In this document: positions 48,134 through 56,468 of the stretch, in pieces | Layout: every line of letters begins with the position of its first letter | Numbering within the stretch: position 1 is the stretch's first letter | Program-made: the position numbers and the translations under genes | Source: Desertibacillus haloalkaliphilus | Lineage (GTDB): Bacteria; Bacillota; Bacilli; Bacillales; KJ1-10-99 | Direction: 5' to 3' | Assembly (NCBI RefSeq): GCF_019039105.1 | Contig: NZ_JAHPIV010000011.1 | Location: 1 to 64,000 of the forward strand | DNA length: 64,000 bases | The notes under the pieces: model-generated | Told to the model about the DNA's origin: nothing | Databases searched by the model: none | The model's input: the letters and a program-made list of their open reading frames with translations, nothing else

Positions 48134-50008
48134 CTAGAGCAGTGACTTGTAATGACTTAAGGCAATTAATGGCCAAATGTAGCGGTAGCTATGATAATGA
48201 ATGTAAAAGCCACCAGGAAATGCAGCCCCGGTTGGGTATGTTGTTGACCAATCATGATCATCGGAGGATTCGAGCAAATAGTTGATTCCTCGGTCAATTT
48301 CAGGTGTTCGTTTTTGGTAAACAGCGAGCAGAGCATCAATAGCCCATGCTGTTTGGGAAGGGGTGCTCGCGGCTAAGGGTACATAGGTTTTCTTTTGATC
48401 GCTTTTGCATGACTCTCCCCAACCGCCATCATCGTTTTGGATGCGAATAAGCCAGTTGGCACCGTCTTTAATCATTGGGTGGTCCGAACGAACACCGACA
48501 GCTGTTAGTCCAGTAAGTGCGGCCCACGTCCCATAAATATAGCTTATTCCCCAACGACCATACCATGAGCCATCTCGTTCTTGTTGACTGCGAAGCCAGC
48601 GGATCGCTTTCTTTATTGGAGGATGATCACGAGGGAGGACAACGTGATTCCCGAGAAATTCTAACGTACGCCCCGTGAGATCAACAGTTGAAGGGTCGAT
48701 AAAAATTTTCGATGACTCTTCGATCGGCAGCCATGCAATCCAAGCCTTTGCTTGATTTTTTTCAAACGCTGACCAGCCACCATCATCATTTTGCATCGAA
48801 AGGATCCAATGCACGCCAAGGTTCCAGGCATTTTGGTAGGATGAATCAATCGAAGAGAGTCTTTTTATCGCTCGTAACGCCGCCGTCGTATCATCAACAT
48901 CGGGATGGGTCGTGTTACTATCAGAAAAGCCCCATCCACCAGGCAGGCTGTTTGGATTGTTGATTACCCAATCACCGAATCTCTGATGTTGACGTGATAA
49001 CAAATAGCTCCCAGCCTTTGTGATCATCGGGTGTGTTGGATGAACCCCTGATTGCTGTAAGGCATGACTTACTAACGCTGTATCCCAAACCGTAGACGTT
49101 GCAAATTCAATATGCGCACCATCTTTTGTTTGACATAGAAATGTTTTTAACCCGCTAACAGCGTTACGAATGAGTGGATCATCCTTATTGTACCCAAGGG
49201 CAAGTAAGGCAAAAATCATCAAATACGTCGATGTAAAGTAGCTGTAGAGTGTCCCGTCAGGCTCTATCCGCTCAAGCATGTATTGTTCGGCACGTTTCAG
49301 TGCAAGTCGGCGAAGGTGAAGGGGTGACAAGGCTAATTTTTTTATCTCAGTTAGGATGCTCGTTAATAGTGAGCGTAAGTCATTATCACGTTTACGTGTG
49401 AACAGAGAATCTGGTTGTGGGATATTAAGTGATGTAACATCCGGTGCTCCTTTTGCTTTTAGCGTAAAGCGTATGTTTGACGTAATCAATAACGGTGCAA
49501 AGTGAACACGAGCATAGCTAACAAAATCAAAAAAGTTGATTGGTGATGTTTGTGGGAGCAGGATAAATTCGATCGGTACGTGGAAAAATTTGGGCCATGG
49601 ATAGTCGCCTGTGTGAGCAAGCATCGCCTTTGTTAAAAATTGAGTGTTTTGTAATCCACCTTTTCGTAAAATAAACTGTTTCGCTAGCTTCATCCGCTCG
49701 GATTGCTCCTGAACATAGCCTGAATAGAGAAGGGCGATATAAGCTTCAGCCGTCGCTGATAGATTTCCTTTTTCTTCATCATCAAAAAGCTTCCAGGTTC
49801 CCTCATCTGTTTGTAAAGTGAGTAATCGTTGCACACAACCTCGAATGACCTCTTCATCATTGATCTCTAATGTGCGTAGCAACATAATCATATAAGCATC
49901 GGTCATTGGTGGACCTTCAAAGCATAAACGCCATGAGCCATTAGCACGTTGTTGCTCTTGCATGAGCCGCTGAAGTCGCTCAATTTCGTCATTAACAAGT
50001 ACCTCCAT
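48134..50008 (-). CDS. shc: squalene-hopene/tetraprenyl-curcumene cyclase
   Basis: A 624-residue class II terpene cyclase, the usual length. The catalytic DVDD (residues 370-373 in HPDVDDTTAALRAI) is the DXDD acid motif. Several QW-type repeats are present (MQNDDGGWSAF, QERDGSWYGRWG, IQNDDGGWGESC). In Bacillus the orthologue SqhC cyclises tetraprenyl-beta-curcumene to sporulenol and can form hopene-type products, a membrane-reinforcing role in sporulation. No squalene synthase genes are adjacent. The ATG has GAGGGA about 10 nt upstream. It is divergent from neuB. Confidence 0.95.
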   Translation of the reverse strand: MEVLVNDEIERLQRLMQEQQRANGSWRLCFEGPPMTDAYMIMLLRTLEINDEEVIRGCVQRLLTLQTDEGTWKLFDDEEKGNLSATAEAYIALLYSGYVQEQSERMKLAKQFILRKGGLQNTQFLTKAMLAHTGDYPWPKFFHVPIEFILLPQTSPINFFDFVSYARVHFAPLLITSNIRFTLKAKGAPDVTSLNIPQPDSLFTRKRDNDLRSLLTSILTEIKKLALSPLHLRRLALKRAEQYMLERIEPDGTLYSYFTSTYLMIFALLALGYNKDDPLIRNAVSGLKTFLCQTKDGAHIEFATSTVWDTALVSHALQQSGVHPTHPMITKAGSYLLSRQHQRFGDWVINNPNSLPGGWGFSDSNTTHPDVDDTTAALRAIKRLSSIDSSYQNAWNLGVHWILSMQNDDGGWSAFEKNQAKAWIAWLPIEESSKIFIDPSTVDLTGRTLEFLGNHVVLPRDHPPIKKAIRWLRSQQERDGSWYGRWGISYIYGTWAALTGLTAVGVRSDHPMIKDGANWLIRIQNDDGGWGESCKSDQKKTYVPLAASTPSQTAWAIDALLAVYQKRTPEIDRGINYLLESSDDHDWSTTYPTGAAFPGGFYIHYHSYRYIWPLIALSHYKSLL

Positions 50009-50264
50009 AAGGAACGTATCCCTCTTTTCGCAATGGTTTTCACCATTTTATTCAATCAAAACTCGGCTTATGTGTGTATAACAATTGAAATTTCACGTAC
50101 CGCATTTAGTCTATAGTGAAGAAAAAGATAGTTCCTAACAAATGATTTAATGATCAATAAGGGCCTTTTTTTAAAAAAGAGACTTTTGTAGGACATCCGT
50201 ACAAGCTAATTTGCGTGCTAATCATAATTTAACAGTATCATGATCAAAAGAAAGAGGGGATAAA

Positions 50265-51134
50265 ATGACAGAAATGATAAAACCATTTGTAACAGCAGAA
50301 ATTGGTTGTAATCATAAGGGAGATCTTGATCTTGCCAAGGAAATGATTAAAATTGCTGCATTGTATTGTGATGTCGATGCTGTTAAATTCCAAAAGCGAA
50401 CACCAAAGGAGTTGTTAACGAAAGAGGAATACAATGCCCCTCATCCGAATCCAGTGAATTCCTATGGAAAGACGTACGGGGAGCATCGTGAATATCTTGA
50501 GTTAACATTAGAGCAGCATAAAGAATTAGTTGAAACATGTAAACAATGGGATGTTGAATATAGTACGTCTGTTTGGGATCTCACTTCGGCCAAAGAGATT
50601 ACTAGTTTGAACCCAACGAGTATTAAAGTTCCTTCCGCATGTAATCTTCATTTTGAAATGCTAGAGTACCTTGCTGACCACTATAGAGGAGAGATTCAGT
50701 TATCGTTTGGAATGACGAGTCAAGAAGAAGAGGAAAAAATTATTGATTTCTTTAAGAAAAAGAAGCGAAATAAAGACCTCGTGATCTACTCGTGTGTTTC
50801 TGGTTACCCTGTGCCTTTTGAGGACTTATCATTGCTAGACATTACACGTATAAAAAATAAATTTGAAAAAGATGTTAAAGGGATTGGCTTTTCTGGGCAT
50901 CATCTAGGAATTGCACCAGATGTTGCAGCATTAACGCTAGGAGCTAAGTACGTAGAACGACACTATACGTTAGATCGTACGTGGAAGGGGACGGACCATT
51001 CTGCCAGCTTAGAACCACATGATTTAAGGCAGTTGGTCGTTGATTTACGAAATGTAGCAAGTGCTCTCACATTTAAAGAACAAGAGATTTTAGAGATTGA
51101 AAAAGTACAACGAAAAAAATTAAAAAGAGGGTAA
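50265..51134 (+). CDS. neuB: NeuB-family nonulosonate synthase without SAF domain
   Basis: A 289-residue TIM-barrel synthase. Motifs: FVTAEIGCNHKGDLDLAKEM at the start, AVKFQKRTPKELLT, IKVPSACNLHFEML, and the C-terminal barrel end KYVERHYTLDRTWKGTDHSA. NeuB enzymes condense phosphoenolpyruvate with a hexosamine or mannose derivative to make sialic-acid-like sugars. The C-terminal SAF (antifreeze-like) domain present in most NeuB proteins (about 340-350 residues) is missing; the protein ends in a charged helix. First gene of an AT-rich glycan operon, 5 nt from the next gene. Confidence 0.88.
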   Translation: MTEMIKPFVTAEIGCNHKGDLDLAKEMIKIAALYCDVDAVKFQKRTPKELLTKEEYNAPHPNPVNSYGKTYGEHREYLELTLEQHKELVETCKQWDVEYSTSVWDLTSAKEITSLNPTSIKVPSACNLHFEMLEYLADHYRGEIQLSFGMTSQEEEEKIIDFFKKKKRNKDLVIYSCVSGYPVPFEDLSLLDITRIKNKFEKDVKGIGFSGHHLGIAPDVAALTLGAKYVERHYTLDRTWKGTDHSASLEPHDLRQLVVDLRNVASALTFKEQEILEIEKVQRKKLKRG

Positions 51135-51139
51135 GCTCG

Positions 51140-52321
51140 ATGAGTATCGCCGCATTTATTCCGCTCCGTGGGGGAAGTAAAAGCATCCCGCTAAAAAACA
51201 TTAAATCGTTTTGCGGCCGCCCTCTTGCATATTGGGTTATTAAAGCCGCTAGCGATTGTAAAGAAATTGATCGTGTGTATGTTTCTACTGACGATGAACA
51301 GATCAAACAGGTCATAGAACGATTCTCTTTTTCTAAGGTACAAGTGATTAAACGTAGTAAAAAAACGGCAACTGATGAGGCAACGACAGAATCAGCGATG
51401 CTAGAATGTTTACCATTGGTGGACAATGATCATATCATCTTGATTCAAGCGACTTCACCATTATTAGAATCAAGTCACTTGCAAGCCGCTATTGTTGACT
51501 ATAAAAATAATAAGTTTGATAGTCTTGTGTCTGTTGTTAGACAAAAACGGTTCGTGTGGAAACAAGAGAAAAGTGGTTCTGTGCCTATCAATTATGATCC
51601 ATTAAACCGGCCGAGACGGCAGGATTGGGATGGGTTTTTAGTAGAAAACGGGGCGTTTTATATGACTTCGACAAAAAGGTTGTCTAAGACAGGATGTCGC
51701 ATATCCGGTAAAGTCGGTCTTTATGAAATGCCAGAAGAAACTTATTTTGAAATTGATGAACCAACCGATTGGATCATCGCCGAACAACTTAAAAAGCACC
51801 AAATGAAAGAATACAGTCCTATAGATCCTACTCTAGAAAACATTAACCTACTTGTTTGTGATGTTGATGGTGTGCTTACTGATGGAGGAATGTATTACAA
51901 CGAACGTGGTGAAGAACTTAAAAAGTTTCATACGAGAGACGGAAAAGGAATTGAACAATTGAGAAAATCGGGCATTAAAGTAATGCTCCTTACCGGAGAG
52001 GATCATTCACTTGTCAAACGCCGAGCCGAGAAACTCAATGTCGATTATGCTTTTACAGGCATTCAAGATAAAAAAATATTTCTAGATGAATTTTATACAA
52101 ACAATAAAGGTTATGATTTTTCAACAACGGCTTACATTGGTGATGACATCAATGATTTAGAAGCCCTCTCAACTTGCGCATTTGCAGCCACCCCTCACGA
52201 TGGACAGCGCAAGGTCAAGCAGGTCGTTGATTATATCTGTTCGAAAAATGGTGGGAGCGGTTGTGTACGTGAAGTTTGTGACGTGTTGTTAGAAAAAAGA
52301 ACCAATGAAGGGAGGGAATAG
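51140..52321 (+). CDS. CMP-sugar synthetase fused to KdsC-like HAD phosphatase
   Basis: A 393-residue bifunctional protein. Residues 1-229 form a CMP-nonulosonate cytidylyltransferase (IPLRGGSKSIPLKNIKSF; LIQATSPLLES). Residues 235-393 form a KdsC-type HAD phosphatase with Asp241 and Asp243 (VCDVDGVLTDGG), Lys/Thr region LLTGEDHS and acidic motif YIGDDINDLEAL. This order resembles animal CMP-sialate synthetases and bacterial KDN systems, where the HAD domain removes the 9-phosphate. With NeuB it predicts: NeuB makes a nonulosonate (phosphate), this protein dephosphorylates and activates it. A GAGGGT site precedes the ATG. Confidence 0.9.
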   Translation: MSIAAFIPLRGGSKSIPLKNIKSFCGRPLAYWVIKAASDCKEIDRVYVSTDDEQIKQVIERFSFSKVQVIKRSKKTATDEATTESAMLECLPLVDNDHIILIQATSPLLESSHLQAAIVDYKNNKFDSLVSVVRQKRFVWKQEKSGSVPINYDPLNRPRRQDWDGFLVENGAFYMTSTKRLSKTGCRISGKVGLYEMPEETYFEIDEPTDWIIAEQLKKHQMKEYSPIDPTLENINLLVCDVDGVLTDGGMYYNERGEELKKFHTRDGKGIEQLRKSGIKVMLLTGEDHSLVKRRAEKLNVDYAFTGIQDKKIFLDEFYTNNKGYDFSTTAYIGDDINDLEALSTCAFAATPHDGQRKVKQVVDYICSKNGGSGCVREVCDVLLEKRTNEGRE

Positions 52322-52323
52322 AT

Positions 52324-54228
52324 CTGGATACTTTTCAACAAAACTTCTGGTCGCTCAATATTGACTTTATTGAGGAGTTTAAAGAAATCGAGTATAACGG
52401 TATCCCGATAGCTTTGTTTCATCGGTTCAATCAACTTCTAAATAAAAGGTTACTATCACTACTGAAAGATCAGTCACTTAAACCTTTTATAAAAAATTGG
52501 ATCGCAAGCGATAAAGACATTCAGCCAAAATTTGAGCATTATCTCAAGCGCATAAAAAAACTTAATCCACCTGCTTCTTTCGGACAAAAAAAGATTTTAA
52601 TTTTTAAAGATAGAAACCTCAGACTACCTACTACCTTCTATAAGCAGTACTTTAATAAGGAAAACTGTGTTATCCTCGGAAATTCTACGAAAATAAAACA
52701 GTATAACGGAATCCCAGTATATCGATTAGATCGATTTCGAAAAAACGTCGATCAGCTTATAAAAAAGTATATTCAAATGGCTGAAAAACGATTTAAACAA
52801 TTGCAAAATCATATCGTATTTGGTGATTCGTACTTTCAAAAGAAGTTTATTAAAGTTATTCCTAGTATTACTCGTGATGTAGTTGCTATGGATCAATTTT
52901 TAAGTGAGGTTCCTATTTCTTGTGTACTTGTATCAGACTCAGGAAATCTCAGAGTTCCCCAACTTCACCCACGTAGTTGGGGAATACCGACAATATCCTT
53001 GCAACATGGTTTGCTGTTAACATGGCAAGCACGAATGCCGGTATTGGCAACAAAAAAAGCAGTTTATGGACAGTTTGAGATGGATTTATTTAAAGGAAAA
53101 GGAGTAAATAAAGAATCGATTGTAATTACGGGTCACCCTCGTTTTGATGAATCAGCAACCAAAAAAGAACAAAGTATCCAACTGAAAGAATCTACCCCCC
53201 TAAAGGTTTTAATTGCCACTCAACCAAAAAATAATAAAAAAGTGTGGGAAAAGTTTATTGAGTACGCAATTAAAGAATTCCAAGTCAGTATCGTTATTAA
53301 ACCTCATCCAAAAGAGAGAAGCATTAAGGAATATAAAAAACTTAGTAATAAGTATCCTCAAGTTGTTGTTTCCTCAAGAAAAAGTTCACTTTATGATGCC
53401 ATGCAACAGTCGGATGTAGTTATTGTCAACAGTTCAACTGTCGGGTTAGAAGCAATGTTATGTAATAAACCGGTACTTATACTCGAAATGGAGCATCGAC
53501 TTTCAGAAGGAGCTAAAAGATATTTTAGCCCTAATTTATTAGGTGAACTTGTTCAATCGAACCATGAAAAATTAGCTAATTGTTTAGGTAAATTAATAAC
53601 TGAAAAACAAATGATAAATTATACAGCGAAAAAAAGGAATCAATTTTTGTCATATGTGTATCCAAAATCAAACCAATCATCAGGAGATTTGCTTGTACAA
53701 TTAATTGAGGAACTTACTAGAAGGGACTTAACGCCGGAAAAGGAATGTAAAGGAGTAGGGGGATCAATGAACGTTAGGGAGTTAATCAGCAAACAATTTA
53801 ACGATGATGTTTTTAATCGAGTGGACCTGATTGTTCGTTATTTAGCAATCGAAGACTATTATGGGAAGAATAATTATGGATTTAAGTTGTATAAAAAAAT
53901 GCAAAAAAATCGAAGCAAGCATATTGCCAAGACTTATTTACGACGTAAGAGGAAGTTTAAGGAGTTAATTGAATCCGTGGAAAAACAGGGATTAAAAAAA
54001 GATAGTTACGTTAATCTTGACTCAAAATCCCATTTACTAGATGGGTCTCATAGAGTTGCTTGCGCTTTGTACTTTAACATTGATGAAATACCAATTCAGT
54101 TCAGAGAGAAGAGGAAAAAAATTGATTACTCGATCAACTGGTTTAAAAATAATGGATTTACAGAGGAGGAAATAAAATTAATTTTAGACAAACAGACTGA
54201 ACTATTTGATTATATTTCAAAGTCATAG
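52324..54228 (+). CDS. GT-B type transferase fused to ParB/sulfiredoxin-like domain
   Basis: About 634 residues. The coding frame runs upstream of any ATG/GTG/TTG with a ribosome site; a CTG at 52324 lies 7 nt after GGGAGGG, giving a plausible rare start, while TTG 52414 has none. The N-terminal part (to about 470) resembles CDP-glycerol glycerophosphotransferase/GT-B enzymes: SLQHGLLLTWQARM, VIKPHPKERS, DVVIVNSSTVGLEAM. The C-terminal part (about 480-634) ends in the ParB-like motif LLDGSHRVACALYF. An internal ATG (53767) with AAAGGAG and GGGGGA upstream could also make this domain separately. Probable surface glycan transferase. Confidence 0.75.
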   Translation: MDTFQQNFWSLNIDFIEEFKEIEYNGIPIALFHRFNQLLNKRLLSLLKDQSLKPFIKNWIASDKDIQPKFEHYLKRIKKLNPPASFGQKKILIFKDRNLRLPTTFYKQYFNKENCVILGNSTKIKQYNGIPVYRLDRFRKNVDQLIKKYIQMAEKRFKQLQNHIVFGDSYFQKKFIKVIPSITRDVVAMDQFLSEVPISCVLVSDSGNLRVPQLHPRSWGIPTISLQHGLLLTWQARMPVLATKKAVYGQFEMDLFKGKGVNKESIVITGHPRFDESATKKEQSIQLKESTPLKVLIATQPKNNKKVWEKFIEYAIKEFQVSIVIKPHPKERSIKEYKKLSNKYPQVVVSSRKSSLYDAMQQSDVVIVNSSTVGLEAMLCNKPVLILEMEHRLSEGAKRYFSPNLLGELVQSNHEKLANCLGKLITEKQMINYTAKKRNQFLSYVYPKSNQSSGDLLVQLIEELTRRDLTPEKECKGVGGSMNVRELISKQFNDDVFNRVDLIVRYLAIEDYYGKNNYGFKLYKKMQKNRSKHIAKTYLRRKRKFKELIESVEKQGLKKDSYVNLDSKSHLLDGSHRVACALYFNIDEIPIQFREKRKKIDYSINWFKNNGFTEEEIKLILDKQTELFDYISKS

Positions 54229-54280
54229 TTAGATAGTGAATGTAATGAAATGAATGACCATAAGAAGGAGGTGAAGCGTT

Positions 54281-54877
54281 ATGGAGGAAGATTTTCGTTC
54301 AATTACCATTTCAAGGAGGGGGCGTAGAAAGCCAGTAAAAGTGTTACACAATCCAACACCTTATCAAATGATAGGAAGGGGGGAGCAAGGAGCTGTTTTT
54401 AAACTATCATCGGATAAATGTGTGAAAATTTATCTAAAGCAGAGGAATAGAAAGTCAGAAGAGGATGTATTAAGAGATGCCCAAAACTCCACTTTTTTTC
54501 CAACTATATATGAAGCAGGTTCAAACTATATTGTGATGGAATATATTCATGGTCAATTTTTAGACGAGTATTTAGTAAATAAAGAAGAGATACCTGAAGC
54601 AATAACTGAACAAATTTTATCTCTGTATAAGGAAATGAGACGACTAAACTTTACCCGATATGATGTCATGATGCGTCATATCCTTGTTACGGCTGATGAA
54701 AAAATAAAAATGATTGATCATGTAACTTCTCGAAGAAAAAAGGGTAAACAGCCAACTCGATTATGTAATGAACTTTATCAATTAGGTCTGTTGCATTCTT
54801 TTGCCAGGCAACTTCAAGAAAAAGATAAAAAAACCTATAATAAATGGAAAAAAACAATCCGTAAGTATATATCATGA
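54281..54877 (+). CDS. YrzF-like protein kinase-fold protein
   Basis: A 198-residue small protein kinase-like fold. The glycine loop MIGRGEQGAVFKLSSD, a VAIK-like lysine (KCVKIYLKQ) and hinge IVMEYIHGQFLDEYL are visible. The catalytic loop is RYDVMMRHILVT and the metal loop is MIDHVTS, a DFG variant. It resembles Bacillus YrzF and lipopolysaccharide core kinase-like proteins. It may phosphorylate a sugar or protein within the glycan pathway. GGAGGTG precedes the ATG. Last plus-strand gene of the AT-rich cluster. Confidence 0.75.
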   Translation: MEEDFRSITISRRGRRKPVKVLHNPTPYQMIGRGEQGAVFKLSSDKCVKIYLKQRNRKSEEDVLRDAQNSTFFPTIYEAGSNYIVMEYIHGQFLDEYLVNKEEIPEAITEQILSLYKEMRRLNFTRYDVMMRHILVTADEKIKMIDHVTSRRKKGKQPTRLCNELYQLGLLHSFARQLQEKDKKTYNKWKKTIRKYIS

Positions 54878-54884
54878 TAACGAG

Positions 54885-54962
54885 AAAACACTTTGAGTAA
54901 CTAATTGAACGAGTCGTATGGAAAATACAACGGCTGTTCGATGTTATTCGAAGTGTTTTTTT
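54885..54962 (+). terminator. extended terminator of the glycan operon
   Basis: AAAACACTT (54885-54893) pairs with AAGTGTTTTT (54951-54960), enclosing smaller inner hairpins, and a long T-run follows. Confidence 0.65.
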
Positions 54963-55026
54963 CAGAACAAAAGAGTAAGGTAGGCCCTTATATGTATTCT
55001 ACATTTTTGAATGTAATCTATTAAAA

Positions 55027-55058
55027 CGCCGTATGTACTTGTAATCATACATACGGCG
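55027..55058 (-). terminator. terminator of minus-strand transferase operon
   Basis: A perfect 11-bp stem (CGCCGTATGTA, 55027-55037; TACATACGGCG, 55048-55058). On the minus strand it is followed by TTTTAATAG, 24 nt after the stop of the 55082 gene. Confidence 0.85.
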
Positions 55059-55081
55059 AATCAGTTTATTTTGCTCACAAC

Positions 55082-56437
55082 TTAGGTTTCGCTTTCTTCT
55101 ATGAATCGTAATAATCTTTCAGAGGTTAGTGGTTGTTCGTGGGGAGAATCCTTTAACGCTAATTTCGACGCCAATGATGGGAGGAACCCTTGATCATTAA
55201 TCGCTGCTGTAAAAATATTAGAGAGTTCAGATGACGTGTGTACATACAACGGAGAATTGTTTAAATAATATAAATCCCCAGGATCTTTATAAAAGACGAC
55301 TGGTTTTCCGTTAAGAAGAGCTTCATAGGCTACGGTTGAAAAAGGTGTAATAACCAAGTCAGACTCGTTAATTAACTCCTGCAATGAACGTTGACCATGT
55401 GAGATCACAGCAGAACACTGTTGAATGAGATGTTTTTGATAACGTTGTTTATTATTTTGATCGGGGTGGAGTTTATAATTAATAGTAATAGGTTCACTGA
55501 TATTGTTGGCTGCCTGTTCAATCGTTCGAATCATTTTTTTATTGTATTTATTTCCTAAGGGCTGCATTGCGACGAGGATGTTCAGTGCTTCGCTCCTTTT
55601 TGGTGGTTGATGGTTTGCTTTGAAGTCAAGGTTTCGGACGAATACTGGACCAATATTTTTAATACGATCCTGCGGTGCACCACGGCTCACGAGATAATCT
55701 TTGTGAGAAGGGCCCCAAACTAAATTTAAGTCTGCATTGACTGGAAAGTGACCGAGCTCACTAAGGATCCCATGTTGGATGTTAACCGTAAAAACTTGGC
55801 GACTTTGTGCAAATGACGTCACGACACTTCCGTAGCGATTGATCGTTGATCCATAAATGGTTTGCGAAATTTTATACCGGTCAAATAAAGTATGGATCCG
55901 ACGAATACGCTTCACAATAAACCCTACTTTTTTATAGATCCATTTTTTAAATGCGGGCGTTTTAAAATAAGTTGGTGTTCCAGTTGCATCCAATATATCT
56001 TCAAGCGTTTGATACAATTGCTTTTCTTCTTCTAGGGGCAGATTGGCAGGTGGGACCCTTCTTAAAAAGATGATTGGCCGACAGCCTTTCAATCGTTTCA
56101 TTTGTTTATATTCTTTTTTATAATGTGCTAGAAAAATGAGATTGTGATTGGTGCATTCTTTAAATAATGGATATAAATGTGCGCGAACGAGGGTCGTTCC
56201 TTCATCGAAAGCTCGTGGCTGTGTTTTTATCAAGTAGGGTTCACAGGCCTGCTGTAGGTTAACGTAGGGGTCAATCGGTCGAAGTGGCGTTGTTACCATT
56301 GATTTACGCCTTTTTATCGATTTTTGAAAATCTCTAAATAATAAAAGGTTTAGTGGGATCTTATCATAGATTAAGGGTTGAAATGTAGCGAGGAATTGGA
56401 AGGTGTCCTCCCATATCCTCTGGTGTGTCAATTTCAA
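55082..56437 (-). CDS. GT-B/CDP-glycerol-transferase-like protein
   Basis: About 451 residues, without signal peptide or membrane segment. The pattern parallels the 52324 N-terminal domain: VNIQHGILSELGHFPV, GPVFVRNLDF, YKLHPDQNNKQ, SDLVITPFSTVAYEALL and GKPVVFYKDPGD. These are landmarks of capsule or teichoic acid-type GT-B transferases. It is likely part of the surface or spore glycan pathway on the opposite strand to neuB. The frame begins at GTG 56446, but GGGAG fits the TTG at 56437. Precise donor unknown. It is 31 nt downstream of the ManC-like gene. Confidence 0.75.
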   Translation of the reverse strand: MKLTHQRIWEDTFQFLATFQPLIYDKIPLNLLLFRDFQKSIKRRKSMVTTPLRPIDPYVNLQQACEPYLIKTQPRAFDEGTTLVRAHLYPLFKECTNHNLIFLAHYKKEYKQMKRLKGCRPIIFLRRVPPANLPLEEEKQLYQTLEDILDATGTPTYFKTPAFKKWIYKKVGFIVKRIRRIHTLFDRYKISQTIYGSTINRYGSVVTSFAQSRQVFTVNIQHGILSELGHFPVNADLNLVWGPSHKDYLVSRGAPQDRIKNIGPVFVRNLDFKANHQPPKRSEALNILVAMQPLGNKYNKKMIRTIEQAANNISEPITINYKLHPDQNNKQRYQKHLIQQCSAVISHGQRSLQELINESDLVITPFSTVAYEALLNGKPVVFYKDPGDLYYLNNSPLYVHTSSELSNIFTAAINDQGFLPSLASKLALKDSPHEQPLTSERLLRFIEESET

Positions 56438-56468
56438 TTTATTCACTCCCTTATCATTAAACTAATGG

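Noticed and set aside
50201-50231. Sigma-K type promoter before neuB (AC and CATAATTTA)
   Set aside because: The -10-like CATANNNTA is present but the spacing to the nearest AC is about 20 bp, too long for a confident call.
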